A stretch of 64,000 bases of DNA from Diphasiastrum complanatum (lineage: Eukaryota > Streptophyta > Lycopodiopsida > Lycopodiales > Lycopodiaceae): contig CM055092.1 of the NCBI GenBank assembly GCA_029204225.1, forward strand, positions 17,227,421 through 17,291,420. Reading direction: 5' to 3'. Both the position numbers and the translations under genes were made by a program. Below the pieces are notes generated by a model that made no database searches, was not told the origin of the DNA, and saw only the letters and a list, made by a program, of their open reading frames with translations. The first letter of the stretch is position 1. Each line of letters starts with the position of its first letter. Shown here in pieces: positions 26,661-39,550 of this stretch.

Positions 26661-27002
26661 TTCGAAATCAAGATGCATATGCACAAAGATGGCTATAGAG
26701 TTTTTCAAAAACATGACACTTTAAGAAAATGACAATAAACACATATACAAAGCAAACCCATTATGATCACAAAACAAGTTTTCATCCACATACTTCATTT
26801 TTTTTAGAATGGATTACACAAGAGCTTAAAACATAAGGAATTTCCAATTCATACCTCCTTTAAACTAGCCACAAGACTTGATTTTACATGTCAAAACAAT
26901 ACAACCATCAGGTTTAATCCTTGGAATAGATATATTGGGTACTTAGTGACAAAGTGGTCCATTAGAGACACATCTATGAAAAATTCAACTAGTTTAGTAA
27001 AT

Positions 27003-27235
27003 CTATTTTGGCAATTTTGAAGCCAACATGGTGAATGTGCAATCAAAGGAATTCACACAATTCCTATTTTTCTCTCTACTAATAGGAATGTGAATTTGAA
27101 GGATGTTTTGTTCATTCCATCTATCACTAAAAACCTTCTTAGTGTGAGTCAAATGCTTTTGACAAGGAATTGGCGATGCTTGTTTGATCAAGGAGGATAA
27201 ATTGATTGCAAAAGGGAAGACTTGGAACACATGAT
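27003..27235 (+). pseudogene. Copia scrap, pre-integrase region (plus strand)
   Basis: A single plus-strand frame gives GIHTIPIFLSTNRNVNLKDV then LFIPSITKNLLSVSQMLL. This closely matches copia I on the other strand (LSTNRNVHLKDV, SITKNLVSVSQML). The frame closes at a TAA after DQGG, and LIAKGKT can be followed slightly further in another frame. It is an isolated fragment of the I/L family, with no neighbouring domains. Confidence 0.88.
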
Positions 27236-27982
<747 letters not shown>

Positions 27983-28779
27983 CATTGGCCGCCCGCCATC
28001 GGCGGTTACACTTCACTAGTGAAATAAAATTTCAAAGTTGGTCAAAAGAGATAGAGAAGCAATTTGAAAATGGCTTAAAGGACGTGATAGTGATTTGTTG
28101 AGATAACATACAATCAATATAATAAATCCAGATGATATTGCGAAAATACATAAATTTCACATTGCGATAAGATATGCCTCAACAACTACAATAATCATTC
28201 AGATCACAACCAACTTTGAATAATCCAACAACAATATAGAATGAGACTGGAACATTATTATACATACTTTATTAAATTGAACGTGCATTTGTACATTGTT
28301 GAAGATTGCTTTTGGGATCAAAAGCATCATGATTGATCATGATGGTCATTGTAATAGTTACAAAACATTACAAAAGTATGTATCAAGTACATGATTACAA
28401 GTCCTATTATAATAATCGTTACTGAAAATTGAGAGTCTCAGAATTGTACCTACTTCCTACTCTTCGGTTGCTTTGGACTAATGGTCCTTGATGTGTGCTA
28501 CAACTATTTTTGAGATAGATATTGCTTTCTCCACAATGATTGGCATGTTTTTTTGTCTTCTTCTTTTGATTTCCATGCAAAGATCATAGTATCAACTTCT
28601 AAATCTTTTGGTCTGTCATTGTTTGGAACCCATTCTTTTGATATGCAGCCTTTGTACAGCCTTCGTACAACACCTTGTTGTTGATCGGATTCTTTCCATG
28701 TTTTTGACTAGACTTAGGTTCATACGATAGTGCTTTGAACTTCGTGACCATACCTTAAATGTCATTCTCAACTGCGATG

Positions 28780-29470
28780 ACCTTGGCACCTAGATTGGAG
28801 CATCGTCCGCAGGCCGAACTGCAACAAATTTGTCCACTGCAACCTGCCTATTAGGTGTGAACTCAGATAATGGTGCATCACCTTTTCGCCACAGAACCAT
28901 CGAGGTAGAAGTTCTACATCCATTTTGCTCTCATTTTCTATCATCAGGAGAGTTGATCAAGTAGGTCCAAAGTTGTTCGACAACAATTGTGGCCAAAAAG
29001 CTCCTTGTGTGTCGACAAGTTCTTTTGTTTAGAAAGATATTCAAAACAACTTTTGTAGTTTTGACGGCACATGCATCATTTCAATCTCTGTATTCTGAAA
29101 ATTTTTTACTCATATATTGAGCATACTCAATGAAAGACATTATTTCTCTTACTTTGTCTTGATCTAGGTCCTTCGTGGGAGTTAGGAAGATTGTTTCATC
29201 TTTTGACGATATAGACTGCAAGAGTTTGAAAGGTTTACTCCATGAGTCTTCCATTGCATGATCAGCTCACCATTTGACATTTGGAAACAAAAGTAATGAG
29301 GATTAGTATGTCCTTCCAAGCCATCATTTTCACGAACAATATATGGATTTATAAATCCTTTCCAATCTATCATTCGTTCTAATAACTCAACCTCAGATGT
29401 TTCAATATGACCGCAATCTATCTTTTGACCAATTCATGCAAGCATATCTAGCATTATAAGAACAAAATTA
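28780..29470 (-). pseudogene. Probable DUF7869-like transposon relic (C-terminal part)
   Basis: Minus-strand pieces read, in order, GFINPYIVRENDG...YFCFQMSNGELIMQWKTHG (29,373-29,240), then a second frame with KDLDQDKVREIMSFIEYAQY, then VAVDKFVAVRPADDAP near 28,800-28,850. The last piece occupies the same place and has the same style as SLIAVLALENNESHPFW in the better-preserved relic at 41.1-42.6 kb, just before its C-terminus. Stops and at least one frameshift are present. The assignment rests on this layout match and on memory of the family, so it is tentative. Confidence 0.4.
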
Positions 29471-29566
29471 GATCTAATACTCTAGATATGACACTGAAAA
29501 CTGTCAATGTCATCATGTGTGTGGACAACCATTAGAAATCCCATCTCAACCATTTGAAAAATGTTC

Positions 29567-30251
29567 TGTTGTAGGCTGATATTCTAAGGAATATTTAAGC
29601 CATCTTGAAAAGGATACAGACTTAAGCCTAGAATCGGATCATTCAAGTTTAGGCCTTTGCGCCATGTTGTAACGGCTTAAAGCTGTTTAGTTCTAAGCCT
29701 AAGTCTAGAAGATTGGAACTTAAACTAGTCTGAATAAGTTCAACCTAAGTGATTTCAATTGTTTATGGTCCATTGGGGGTTTGTCCCATGGTACTAATTT
29801 AATTAAGTTCAGCCTATGTGGTCTATTTGTCCCATAGTGCCTTTTTGTAAGTGACCACCACTCCAAGTATATATAGGAGTGGAAGAGTCCAATAGAGCTT
29901 TATCTTCTTTCGTTGAGAGTTCTCCTCTATGACGATTTATAATTGTTACATTGTGTATTATAATTTCTATGAGCCAAGTTAATTAGTTTTATTTTATCAT
30001 TGGGCCTTTCACAAGTAGGTTAAGCCTTTGTGAAGTTGGGTTTTAGGTTAAGCCGTCATTTGAGTCAGTGCCTAAGTAGAGAAACGAGAGAAGAGTGGAT
30101 CTTACCCTCAGAATACTCATACTATGCTTGTACTATCTTCTTAGTATCCATATCTAAGCTAGCTAGGAAAGCCTTAGTGAGGGTTAGTTGGGAGAAGCCA
30201 TAACTCAATCTAGTTGGAGCCATAGCCGGTGTGGATGCCAAAGAGCTAACA
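29567..30251 (+). repeat. 5' LTR of gypsy J
   Basis: The right end is set by the primer site, with CTAACA just before it. The left end at TGTTGTAGGC is the best TG start available and is uncertain by a few bases. A TATA box lies at 29,868 and the sequence after it is CT-rich, as expected for a transcription start. Confidence 0.65.
29866..29877 (+). promoter_or_regulatory. LTR TATA box of gypsy J
   Basis: AGTATATATAGGAG about 385 bp before the LTR end is the best TATA match in this LTR. Confidence 0.6.
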
Positions 30252-30252
30252 T

Positions 30253-30267
30253 TGGCGCCATTGTCGC
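30253..30267 (+). other. Primer binding site, tRNA-Asp type
   Basis: TGGCGCCATTGTCG differs by two bases from TGGCGCCGTTGCCG, the plant gypsy site for tRNA-Asp. Both differences are C/G to T/A changes. Confidence 0.75.
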
Positions 30268-31179
30268 TCTTTTTCTCGATTTCTCTGCGTTCTAGCTATG
30301 ATTTTTGCTTGTTTTTGTTTTTGCTTATTCTACGTTCTAGTTGATCTTATCTTTCTTGCTTGTTGTTGTCTCTATGTTGCTTACGTTCTAGTTGATCTTA
30401 TATTCCTTGCTTGTGTTGCTTATTGCTTTTGCTTTCTATTTTTCTTGCAAGCATTCTCCTTCTAGAGGTCTCATAAGGGGTTTACGTTCATCGAGGGTTT
30501 ATGGATTTATGCTTGTAGAGGGTTTATGCACACTTAAGCATAGAGGGCAGCCACTTTTGAAGGTTATGAGATCAACCACCCGTTTTGCCTCGCTATCAGC
30601 CTACATCCAACCACGCATTTCATCCCATCAAAGAGCACGCCATCTTTCCAGCAAACAGCACGACATCCCATCCAACCACACATTTCTGAACGAGCGGAAT
30701 TCAAAGCAATCTTCTTCAAAGCAAACCAGGTGTTTATCTGAAGGTTTCCTTAGGTTTTATTAGACAGGGAGCGCATCAATCAGCAGGGTTTGAGCAACCA
30801 CCAGCGATTTTGCAGCCATCAAAAGCCCTCAGCACGCCACCGTTACAGCCCTCAAGCGCCCAACTTCAACGGCTCTGCTGTCTCATGAGTAGCCCTCATT
30901 GGAACTAATCGTCCTTCAACTCTCGCTAAAAAGCCTGAGGCTCCCAACAGCAAAAGCAGTGATGGCAATCACAGATCAGTTGAAAAGCTCCTTTCAAACT
31001 GCTTGTAACTCCGATCTATAGCTGCAGGGCTTCACACCTTTTGCAGAGCCAAACGACTTCTTATTGCACTAACACTTGCAAATCCAGCATCGTAAACTCC
31101 TGAAACTCGAAAACGTATATGAGAGAAGACTCTATCATTTGTTTTCAAAACAGGGTTACCTCTCCTCAACAAGTTGCAT

Positions 31180-31430
31180 CTGTAGCTCGTTTTCACCCAT
31201 CTAGCAAGGGTGAGCAGGGTAAAAGCATCGTCTGTAGCTCGTTTTCATATGTAGCTTGGATACTTGGACATCAGCGCATTCTGAGCAGTTTGAGGTGTGA
31301 TGTAGCTCGTTTTATCTTGAGCTCGTTTTCATCTGTAGCTCATTTTCACTCATCTAGCAATGAGCAGGGTAAAAGCATCGTCTGTAGCTCGTTTTCATCT
31401 GTAGCTTGGATACTTGGACATCAATTGTTT
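31180..31430 (+). repeat. Two-unit tandem repeat in the J leader
   Basis: A unit of about 150 bp, with TAGCTCGTTTTCA, CATCTAGCAA, GAGCAGGGTAAAAGCATCG and TTGGATACTTGGACATCA, is present from 31,180 and again from 31,334. Shorter words CGAGTCAT and TGTGCGAGTCAT recur to about 31,770. No protein-coding sense was seen, although the frame is open for 192 codons. Confidence 0.8.
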
Positions 31431-32181
31431 CTCCTCTGTCCACGAGCTTCTAGCCATCTCAGTTATTTTCAGAACAGCAGGGGGCGCATCTATCCACAAG
31501 TTTCTGGCCCATCAGATTTGTCCACGGATTTCTATCCACGTTTATTCCTGTGTGAGTCATATTCCTATACTGAGTCATGTGCGAGTAGTATGTTTCCATC
31601 CACGAGTCATCTCCCACCCTTGCACAAGTCATTTTTTGCACTGAACACACTTGTGCGAGTCGTACATTTATGTGCGAGTCATTTCCACAGTTTCTAGCTC
31701 CACGAGTTTAGGTTTGTGCAAGTCATCTTTCTGTGCGAGTTCGTTTTCACCCTGTCTATGCGAGTCATTCCTTGATTCTCGTCTGCTACAAGAGTACTAG
31801 AGGAGGTATACATACATATTCTTAAAAAAAAAAAAAAACCAAAATTCCAATTAGTTCCACTGAAGGTGATACCAATCGGAAAGCTAGCGTCATCCACTGA
31901 ATTAGTTCCACTGAAGGCGATACCAATCAAAAACCTAGCATCATCCACTAAACCATGATTTGGTATACATCCTACAACCAATCTAACCTATTATTATTTA
32001 CTCATCCACCGTCGACAAAATAATCCTGCCACGTCTAGTTGGAATAAGCCATAGGCATATCTAGTAGGGTACGGGCCTTAGACATGACCTAGATGGAAGC
32101 CATAGACTAGGGAAAGACCTTTGCCCTCATCCATCCACCCAAACCATTTGTCTCGTCTTGTGATAATCTGTTTAGATCAAC

Positions 32182-33266
32182 ATGGCAGGACCATCCCATC
32201 CACTGCCCAAGTTAGAGAAAAGACTTCCTCGGATTGACACACCTAAATACGATGGCGAATCAGATCTGGCACAATTTCTCCAAGATTTCAATAATGCTTG
32301 TAAATTCTATGGGGACAAATCTGACTCCGAAAAGGTACATTTATTCTCCATGATTTTACAAGGCGATAACCTTGAAGGCCCAGACAACATGTCTTGGGGG
32401 ACCATCACCACAACACTGATCAAACGGTTCAAACCCTCCAAACTGACGCAGAGTCCCTTCATCCAATTGATGCATATCAAGATGTGAAGTAAAGAATCAG
32501 TTCGCACCTACATCAAGCGCTTCAAGCGACTTAAAGTAGAGTGTGTCGATGATCACATAACTGAGAAAATGGCCATCAAACTTTTTTTACTGGGTTTACC
32601 CAAGGCCATTAGAAGAGAATTGAAACTGCAGACTCGTATGAGCAATTGAAAGATGCGATGGATGACGCCATCCGTGAAGAAGATGAAGGGTCTGACGAGG
32701 ACCATGACTTTCGCGACAACAGGGGAAAGGGGCTAGTTAAGTAGGAGACTTCCCACGTGGAAGGATCATCCTCATCTAGTGAGGTTGATATCCTTGAATA
32801 CCTTGAGGGCTGGCAAAAAGCACAACAAGTTCAGATGGAGAAGCTAACCTCAAAATTCCAAAAGGTATTGAAGGATGTCGCTGAAAAAACTTTTCCAGTC
32901 TGTGAGAATGTGTGGTGTCCTATTTGTTCTCAAAACCACACTGCCAATGAGTGCCCGCACGTAAGAACATATTTCTCACAAGCGGCTCAACCTATGTATC
33001 GTCGTTATAGGCCATGTGGACGTCAGCAGTATGCACCAAATTACAATCCAAATCCATCCACACCAAGGCCAGGACAATACCAACCCAGGCCAACAGGTCT
33101 AGTTTATTATCAACCCAGACAACCATTTGTAGTCAGTCAGTCTGTGCCACATGTACAATCTCACATGGTTGATATTGCCTATGTTGATCCTGCTATCTAT
33201 TATGTCGAGGATCCCAATGCCAATGTTTATCAAGCAGAGACGAGTTACTCTTATAAAATGGCATAG
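32182..33266 (+). pseudogene. Gypsy J gag
   Basis: It starts at an ATG (32,182). The first 101 codons contain the capsid-type retrotransposon gag domain: PKYDGESDLAQFLQDFNNAC and VHLFSMILQGDN, then TLIKRFK. A TGA follows at 32,485-32,487. The same reading continues as KESVRTYIKRFKRLKVECVD and FLLGLPKAIRREL. A further open part (32,757-33,266) carries WCPICSQNHTANECP, a C-x2-C-x4-H-x4-C knuckle, and ends in a Pro/Tyr/Gln-rich tail. At least one stop and one frameshift separate the parts. Confidence 0.88.
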
Positions 33267-33589
33267 CCTGGATACGACCCCAATCAACCTCAATATCATG
33301 CACAACCTGTAGCATATGTTGCGCAACCAATGCCAGTTTTCCGTGGCTGTTTTGTGTGTGCGGGATGACATCCTAGCATTCGTTGCCCTGATAAATTATA
33401 ATACCAAGCGACCCAGTCTTGCAGCTCTCGTTAACTCTATCCAAGTAGAGACAATCCCAATCAGAGTCGTGACTTGAGCCCAACACCGACAGACTAGTGA
33501 AGTTGCAACAAAATGAACCAATAAGTTTCCGCCCGCTCCGTCCAATGACAGAACCACACCAATCATCTATCCTAATCCCAATGAGGCGA

Positions 33590-34147
33590 TCCATTTGAGA
33601 GACAAATATCAAAAGCTCATTCATGAAGTTGATAGTAAGGAGGAGGCTATAGTCACACCTAGAGATCAAACCCCAGATAACCCAACTGTAGGAGGAGCCG
33701 AGATATGGGGAGATTTGCTTCAAGCAAACGTTACCCTCCCATTTGGAGTACTTTGGAAGTACACTGGAAAATGGCAGAAAGAGTTATGCTCAATCGAAGA
33801 TAACATCCCATCACCAGACCTCCCTGAGGCCTCTGCATCTGACTAATCCTGCAAGCGACAAGAAAAATATACGCATTCCTCCAACTTACGGACATTCCCG
33901 CGTTGTCTTGGCAATATTTTATGGGGGATCGAGAGTCAACATAATATCAACATCCCTTATGAAGGAGTGGGGTCTTCAAGCTTCCATGAAACGACCGAAC
34001 TGTCAACTTCGAATGGCAGATCAAAGTGTGGTAAAACCATTAGGACTAATACCAGACATAAGGCTGAAACTAGGAGGTTTGAGCTTCACATTAGATTTGG
34101 TTGTCCGAGAGATAGAGCCTAAGGCTAGCATTGTTGCAGCTAACTAG
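33590..34147 (+). pseudogene. Gypsy J protease
   Basis: The frame at 33,743-34,147 contains RVVLAIFYGGSRVNIISTSL, then EWGLQ and LRMADQSVVKPLGLI. In related elements the box is FDGGS. Here the catalytic aspartate codon is TAT (Tyr) instead of GAT or GAC, so the protease is inactive by this residue alone. The upstream frame 33,595-33,846 encodes the linker from gag. A stop at 34,145 separates it from RT. Confidence 0.8.
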
Positions 34148-34489
34148 ACCAAAGTAAACTATATCGTGTCAAACGACCGGTATACGAATGGGAGATACAT
34201 GATACTGAATTTATCTATGCAATAGATGATGCAATCTTAACTAAAGTCCCTCAAGTGTCCAAGCCACAGAAAAACACCATTCACAAGGTGCATGCAAAAC
34301 CAACTAGGAAGGAAGCTATCCATGAGAAAATGAAAAAGATTATAGAGGTGGAGCCTCCTCGCAATCATACGATAGCTCGAAACCCCGGGCGAAGCACAAT
34401 CCTCTAGGTCCACAAGCCACACAGCTAGAACCCTTAAGAATCCACCTAAGGCCAAGACTAAGAAGCCCTACGCCCCTGATAAAATTGAT

Positions 34490-36020
34490 GTGCCCAACCC
34501 TTTTAAGGACTTCACCATTGAAGATGTAACTATCCACCTGCCTCAAGCTCAACGAGAACCTAAGGGGAATGAGCCATATGATGGCCCCGCTCAAACCATA
34601 AAGTTAAATCTTCAAGAGCTTGATGAGATAGAGGAAAAGTTTGTCCATATTGGAGCACACCTCAACACCGAACAACATCTAGCCTTAGAGAAGCTCCTTA
34701 GAAAATATTGTCATAACTTCGCATGGAACTACAAGGACATGAAGGGGGTAGTTCCCTCGGTTGCCGTGCATAGAATCCCATTAAGGACGGATGCTAAACC
34801 CGATGCTAGTAGACCTTATTGTTGTAATCCGATCTACAGAGCACGCATCAAAAAAGAACTCCAAAAGCTCTTGGAGGCAGGTTTCATCTAAGATGTGGAA
34901 CATATAGATTGGGTATCACCTATTGTTGAGGTCTCAAACAAAAATGGGAAGCTTCGTATCTGTGTCAACTATCGCAAATTAAATGCTTCCACAGAAAGAG
35001 ATAATTTTCCAATGTCGTATGGTGAATCCATATTGGAAAACCTAGCTGGGGATGAAGATTATTCCTTCCTGGATGGCTGCAGTGGATACAACTTAGTTGC
35101 TATCTCTGAAGAAGGCCAACCCAAAATGGCTTTTGCTATGGAATGGGCTATCTTCTGTTGGCACGTTATGCCATTTGGATTGTATAATGTGCCATGTACC
35201 TTCCAACGTGTCATGCAAGCAGCATTATCTCATCGGTGACAACCTTGAGATCTATCTTGATGACCTTGGGGTGCACTCGGAAGAATCCACGCACCTGGCC
35301 GTACTCGAACGTATTTTCATACAATGCCAGAGGTATGGTATTTCTCTTAATCGTAAAAAATGTCAGATATGGGTCACCCACGGCGTCGTACTTGGTCACA
35401 TTGTATCGCGCAATGGAATTGCCACCGACCCAGAGAAGATCAAAGTCATCGTTGAGAGGCATGAACCTAACACAGTCCAAGATGCTTATTGTTTTATGGG
35501 TCACGCTAATCACTATCATTTCCATATTCACGATTTTGCTAGAAAAGCATGATGGATATATAGAGTGACCGCAAATCCTAAGTGGACGGATGAATAGAGA
35601 AGGGCCTTTCAAGAACTTAAACATGCCTTGACAACTACTCCTATCTTGCGAGCTCCAGATTACACGAAGGAGTTCCACGTGCACACTGATGCATCGAAGT
35701 TAACCCGAAGAGTACAAGAAAGACTATCCAATTCGTTTTCTTTGTAGGCAATTAACATCTGCGGAGATGAACTACACCACAACTGAGAGGGAAGCATTAG
35801 CGATGATTTATGCCATCTAGAAGTTTCGACATTATCTTGTAGGTAAATCCTTTGTATTTTTCACAGACCATCAAGCGTTACTTTACCTCGTGAACAAAAC
35901 TTGCACAATAGGTAGAATCACACGTTGGTTGCTATGACTACAAGAATTCGAATTTCGTATTGTTGTGCACAAGGGATTGCAACATTTTGTCGCTGATCAT
36001 CTATCCTAAATACCGCGTAA
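34490..36020 (+). pseudogene. Gypsy J reverse transcriptase and RNase H
   Basis: Segments in order: RIKKELQKLLEAGFI, a TAA, then IDWVSPIVEVSNKNGKLRIC, YSFLDGCSGYN, WHVMPFGLYNVPCTFQRVM, a frameshift near 35,220, the active site YLDD in LEIYLDDLGVHSEES, and VVLGHIVSRNGIATDPEKIK. RNase H follows with HVHTDAS (about 35,680), NYTTTEREALAMIY, a catalytic-type FFTDHQALLYLV and the tether HFVADHLS. Stops lie near 34,891, 35,817 and 36,008. All RT blocks are present, which makes this one of the more complete gypsy polymerases in the window, though broken. Confidence 0.9.
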
Positions 36021-36090
36021 TGAGAAACCAACGGAGGACATCAATGATGACCTACTTGATGCAATATTCTTCCAAGTCGACTGTACGCCC

Positions 36091-36718
36091 ATGTGGGCCA
36101 AAGACATCAGAGAGTTCTTAACCACGAGGGTGCTAGATCCGATGCTGTTGAAACCTGCCCAATACACACTTATCTACAAGGTGGCACCCTATACACTTAT
36201 AGCAGAGCAACTTTATAGAAATGGTGCAGACGGTGTGATTAGACGATGTTTGACTGAGGGCGAGATTATTCCCATCATATCCTTGCTACAGTTGGTGGTG
36301 GACACTTTGCCTCAGAAAACACAACTAGGAAGATCTTACTAGCTAGGTATTGGTGGCGTTTGCTATTTAAGGACACTCATAACTTTGTAAAGGCTTGTGA
36401 TGTGTGCGAACGAGCCAAAAGGCCACAATTTTTAGATTATATGTCTTTAACCCCCATCTTATTTGAACAAGCATTTTTTAAATGGGATATTGATTATGTA
36501 GGACCAATCAGTCCCATTGCGCGATTCACACAGGCAAGATATATTATCGTGACAACAGATTATTGCACAAAGTGGGCAGAGGCTCAGGCGGTAAAGAACG
36601 TTGGTGCCAAAACCACTGCTCGGTTCCTTTATGAGCAGATCATTGTACGATTTGGTTGCCCACTTGAAATCGTCAGCGACAGGGGTACACACTTTTTGAG
36701 CACAATAATTGAACACTT
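36091..36718 (+). pseudogene. Gypsy J integrase, truncated
   Basis: Frames 36,091-36,342 and 36,360-36,718. The zinc-binding region ends ...HNFVKACDVCERAK. The core has YIIVTTDYCTKWAEAQAV with the first aspartate and EIVSDRGTHFLSTIIEHLM with the second. At this point the homology stops and the sequence changes to the opposite-strand copia K, so the catalytic glutamate and C-terminal domain are absent. The open frame continues to 36,923 by chance. Confidence 0.9.
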
Positions 36719-36721
36719 GAT

Positions 36722-38224
36722 GTTGACCTTCCTAAAAAGTTCAGTGATTACTTCAGATTGTTCACCTTGGCCTATCTCGTCAAATGTAGCATCCCTAGAA
36801 ATTACAAGCTTCTGTGCATTTGTGTCATACATCTTGTATGCCTTGGCCATCTCATCATATCCAAGAAAAATACACTTGATAGCTTTTGCATCCAATTTCC
36901 TTCGTTTCTCATCAGGAATATGAGCATAAGCATCACAACCAAATACTCTCAAATGAGAAATATTAGGTTTCTTTTCAATCACAGCTTCATGAGATGTCTT
37001 ACCTTCCACGAATTCTGTAGGACACCGATTCAGGATGTGCGTAGCTGTGCTACAAGCTTATGCCCAAAAGGTATTTGGAAGACCCTTGATTTTGGGCACC
37101 CTGGCCATCTCAACAATAGATCTGTTCTTTCATTCTGCAACTCCATTTTCCTGCGGTGAATAAGGTGTTGTAGTCTGCCTCTTGATCTCTTGATCTTTGC
37201 AAAAATCAGTAAATTCTGTCGAAAAATACTCACCACCTCCATCAAATCTCAAAGTTTTGATGCAACATCCTGTTTGCTTTTCAGCTAATGCCTTGAATTC
37301 CCTGAACTTAGCAAAAGCCTCTGATTTCTTACTTATGAAATAAATCCAAATGCATTTGCTATAATCATCAATGAAGGTGATAAAGTAATAGTAGCCACTA
37401 AGAGATCTAGTCTGCATAGGTCCACATAGATCACTGTGGACAAGATCTAGGATGCCACTGGCTCTCCTTGCTCCACTTTTGAGAAATCTCTCTCTATGTT
37501 GTTTTCCCAAAATGCAATCTTCACAAATTTTTCCTTCAAAAGAAATATCAGGCAATCCTATAACTAGATTACCTCTTTTGAGAATCTGTAAACTTTGAGC
37601 ACTAATATGACCGAATCGTTGATGCCAAAGATCACTTTGACTATCAACCGTGCTTACCATAGCTTGAGCAAAAGATGTCGCATTCAAATTGTAGAGTCGA
37701 TTCCCGTTGACTCTAGCTCCTGTAGCAATCACTTTGTAGTGATTCTTGATGTCTTTGACAAGATATTTGTCGCTGTCAAACTCAACCTTGAGTTGTTGAT
37801 CAGCCATCGTCCCAACAGATAGTAGATTGTTAGCTAAGCCAGGTACATATTGCACATTGCTTATCCGCTTTATCTTCCTACTGGCTAACTTCACTGGTAC
37901 CACTCCAACTCCTTTAATAGATAGCAAATTTCCATCGGCTTGTCCAACTTCATCACCATTGTGAGTTTCCTTGAGTTCTGAAAACCACTTTTTCCTTGAA
38001 GTCATGTGCTTGGATGCACCACTATCAATGTACCAGGTATCCTTGGTTGCATCACTTGTCATTAATGTTGTAATGAACAATTTTGAGCTCTCACTTGTAT
38101 CATCTTCATATTGATCATCATCGTATCGATGTTGATTAGTATAATTGTTTTCATAATAATAATCATCAAGTTGATGTTGATTAGCATAATTTCCCACTTG
38201 CCCTTTGTCTTTTCTTTGTTCCAT
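36722..38224 (-). pseudogene. Copia K protease and integrase
   Basis: A long open stretch (38,224-37,130, 364 codons) holds the protease core TWYIDSGASKHMTSR with D-S-G-A, the pre-integrase region YVPGLANNLLSVGTMADQQL and LWHQRFGHISAQSLQIL...CEDCILGK, then the integrase core with FIDDYSKCIWIYF, LRFDGGGEYFSTEF and QENGVAE (D, D and E all present). After a frameshift near 37,030-37,130 the post-core part continues at 37,009-36,722 with HLRVFGCDAYAHIPDEKRRK and FLGYDEMAKAYKMY. It breaks off just before the linker to RT. Confidence 0.9.
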
Positions 38225-38968
38225 CTCCTTCTGTTTCTTGAAGCATTCACGCTCCCAGTGGCCAGGTTTGTTGCAATACCTACAATTTCCAGGTTTATTT
38301 TGCTTAGAATAGCCACGTCCTTGACCTCGGCCTTGATTCTAATTGCCTCAATTTGGGCCATCATTGGATTGTTCTTGAAATTGTTGGAATGATCCACGAT
38401 TTGAGTTTCCACCTCTTGATTGGTGTCTTCCACGACCAAATCTACCACCACATCCCCTAACTGCAAGAGCTTGATCAAATCCCCTATTGCGATGACTCAA
38501 GTTCTCTTGACATTGTTCTTTCTACAAAAGCAATCCACCTAACTCTTCATAGGTTGGAAGATTTTCCTGTGTGGCTATACTTGTCACAAACATTTGATGT
38601 GACTCACTCAAACTATTCAATGTCAACTGCATGATCTCACGATCTTGTACTCGCTCTCCAACTGCTGCTAATTGGTCACAAATCTCTTTGATCTTCAGTA
38701 GGTGATCAGCAACAGTTGCACCATCATTCATCCACAATGTGTGCAGCTTCGTCTTCAGGAATAGCACTCGAGATGTGTTTGTGGTCTCAAACAATGCCTT
38801 CAACATATCCCATGCTTCTTTTGGTCCTTCTGAATCCGAAATGTAGGGAATAATTGCATCTCTAACTGATAAGTTGATGACATTCTGTGCTTTCCGTTTT
38901 CTCCTGTCAAATGCCCGTTGATCTTCTTCAATCAATGGCCTTGTCTCTTCCCTGTCACGATCTCCCAT
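38062..38968 (-). pseudogene. Copia K gag
   Basis: Gag runs from an ATG at 38,968 (MGDRDREETRPLIEEDQRAF) through KETWDML-like EAWDMLKALFETTNTSR and LNSLSESHQMFVTSI to a stop at 38,522. In another frame it continues to a zinc knuckle CRYCNKPGHWEREC at about 38,235-38,282. All four zinc ligands are present. One stop and one frameshift disrupt it. The frame 38,062-38,478 overlaps the knuckle but is mostly a shadow. Confidence 0.85.
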
Positions 38969-39061
38969 AGCTCATTTTCCATCAAAATGTTCTTCAGTTT
39001 GAATTTCCAAACTGCATAGTTATCACACCACAAAACTGTATATTTTTCTAGTTATACACCT

Positions 39062-39299
39062 GATATCGGAATGGAGCGCGAAAGTACGACTGCTCAGGAT
39101 CCTCTTCAACTTGTGCGCTTGGATCCGATATTGGAGCATGCGATATCGGACTAGAGCACAGATGTACAACTGCTTGGAATTTTCTTTAGCTCGTGCGCTT
39201 GGATCCGATATCGGTACAGACATGTGATATCGGACTGGAGCGTGGATGTACGACTGCTCAGGTGTCTCTTCAGCTAGCGCACTTGGATCCGATATTGGT
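39062..39299 (-). repeat. Three 80-84 bp tandem repeats in the K leader
   Basis: Units start at 39,062, 39,142 and 39,226, each opening GATATCGGA(A/C)T(G/A)GAGC and closing CTTGGATCCGATAT. The opening and closing words are inverted copies, so each unit could fold into a hairpin. The array lies in the untranslated leader between primer site and gag. Confidence 0.88.
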
Positions 39300-39550
39300 A
39301 TGAAAAAAGAGAGAATATAAGAACTTTCAGAGGGAATATTTCAGATTTCCTGCTTCGGCGAGCGGCTACACCGCCTCCTCTTTGCAAAGATTTCAAAACG
39401 AGTGATCGTTCAAACAGACAGATATCAGTAATGTGAAAAGTATGAAGCTTCCTAACTCTGAATGACAGTACTAGATACTATCTAGTGTGATTTGTGGTAC
39501 TCCAAACAAACAAATGAGAGATTTCTTGGCAAACCTCTCACACAAATAGC

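Larger units (their letters stand above)
25432..27002. other. Spacer, no gene seen
   Basis: AT-rich with no conserved coding sequence, apart from the short repeat at 26,213-26,330 and the tRNA-like segment at 26,597-26,660 listed separately. Confidence 0.45.
29567..36718 (+). mobile_element. Gypsy element J, 3' truncated
   Basis: A plus-strand Ty3/gypsy element: LTR, tRNA-Asp primer site, a very long leader (30,268-32,181), gag, protease, RT, RNase H and the first two thirds of integrase. The integrase frame ends at about 36,718, where minus-strand copia K begins. The 3' LTR is not in the window. It is related to gypsy M but has a proper capsid domain. Confidence 0.88.

Noticed and set aside
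31119-31697. 192-codon frame as a host gene
   Set aside because: It spans a tandem repeat in the leader of gypsy J and has no recognisable residues; kept only as a note in the findings.
39062-39299. Regular repeats resembling a CRISPR array
   Set aside because: There are only three 80-84 bp units with no short identical repeat and unique spacers, in a plant retrotransposon leader.
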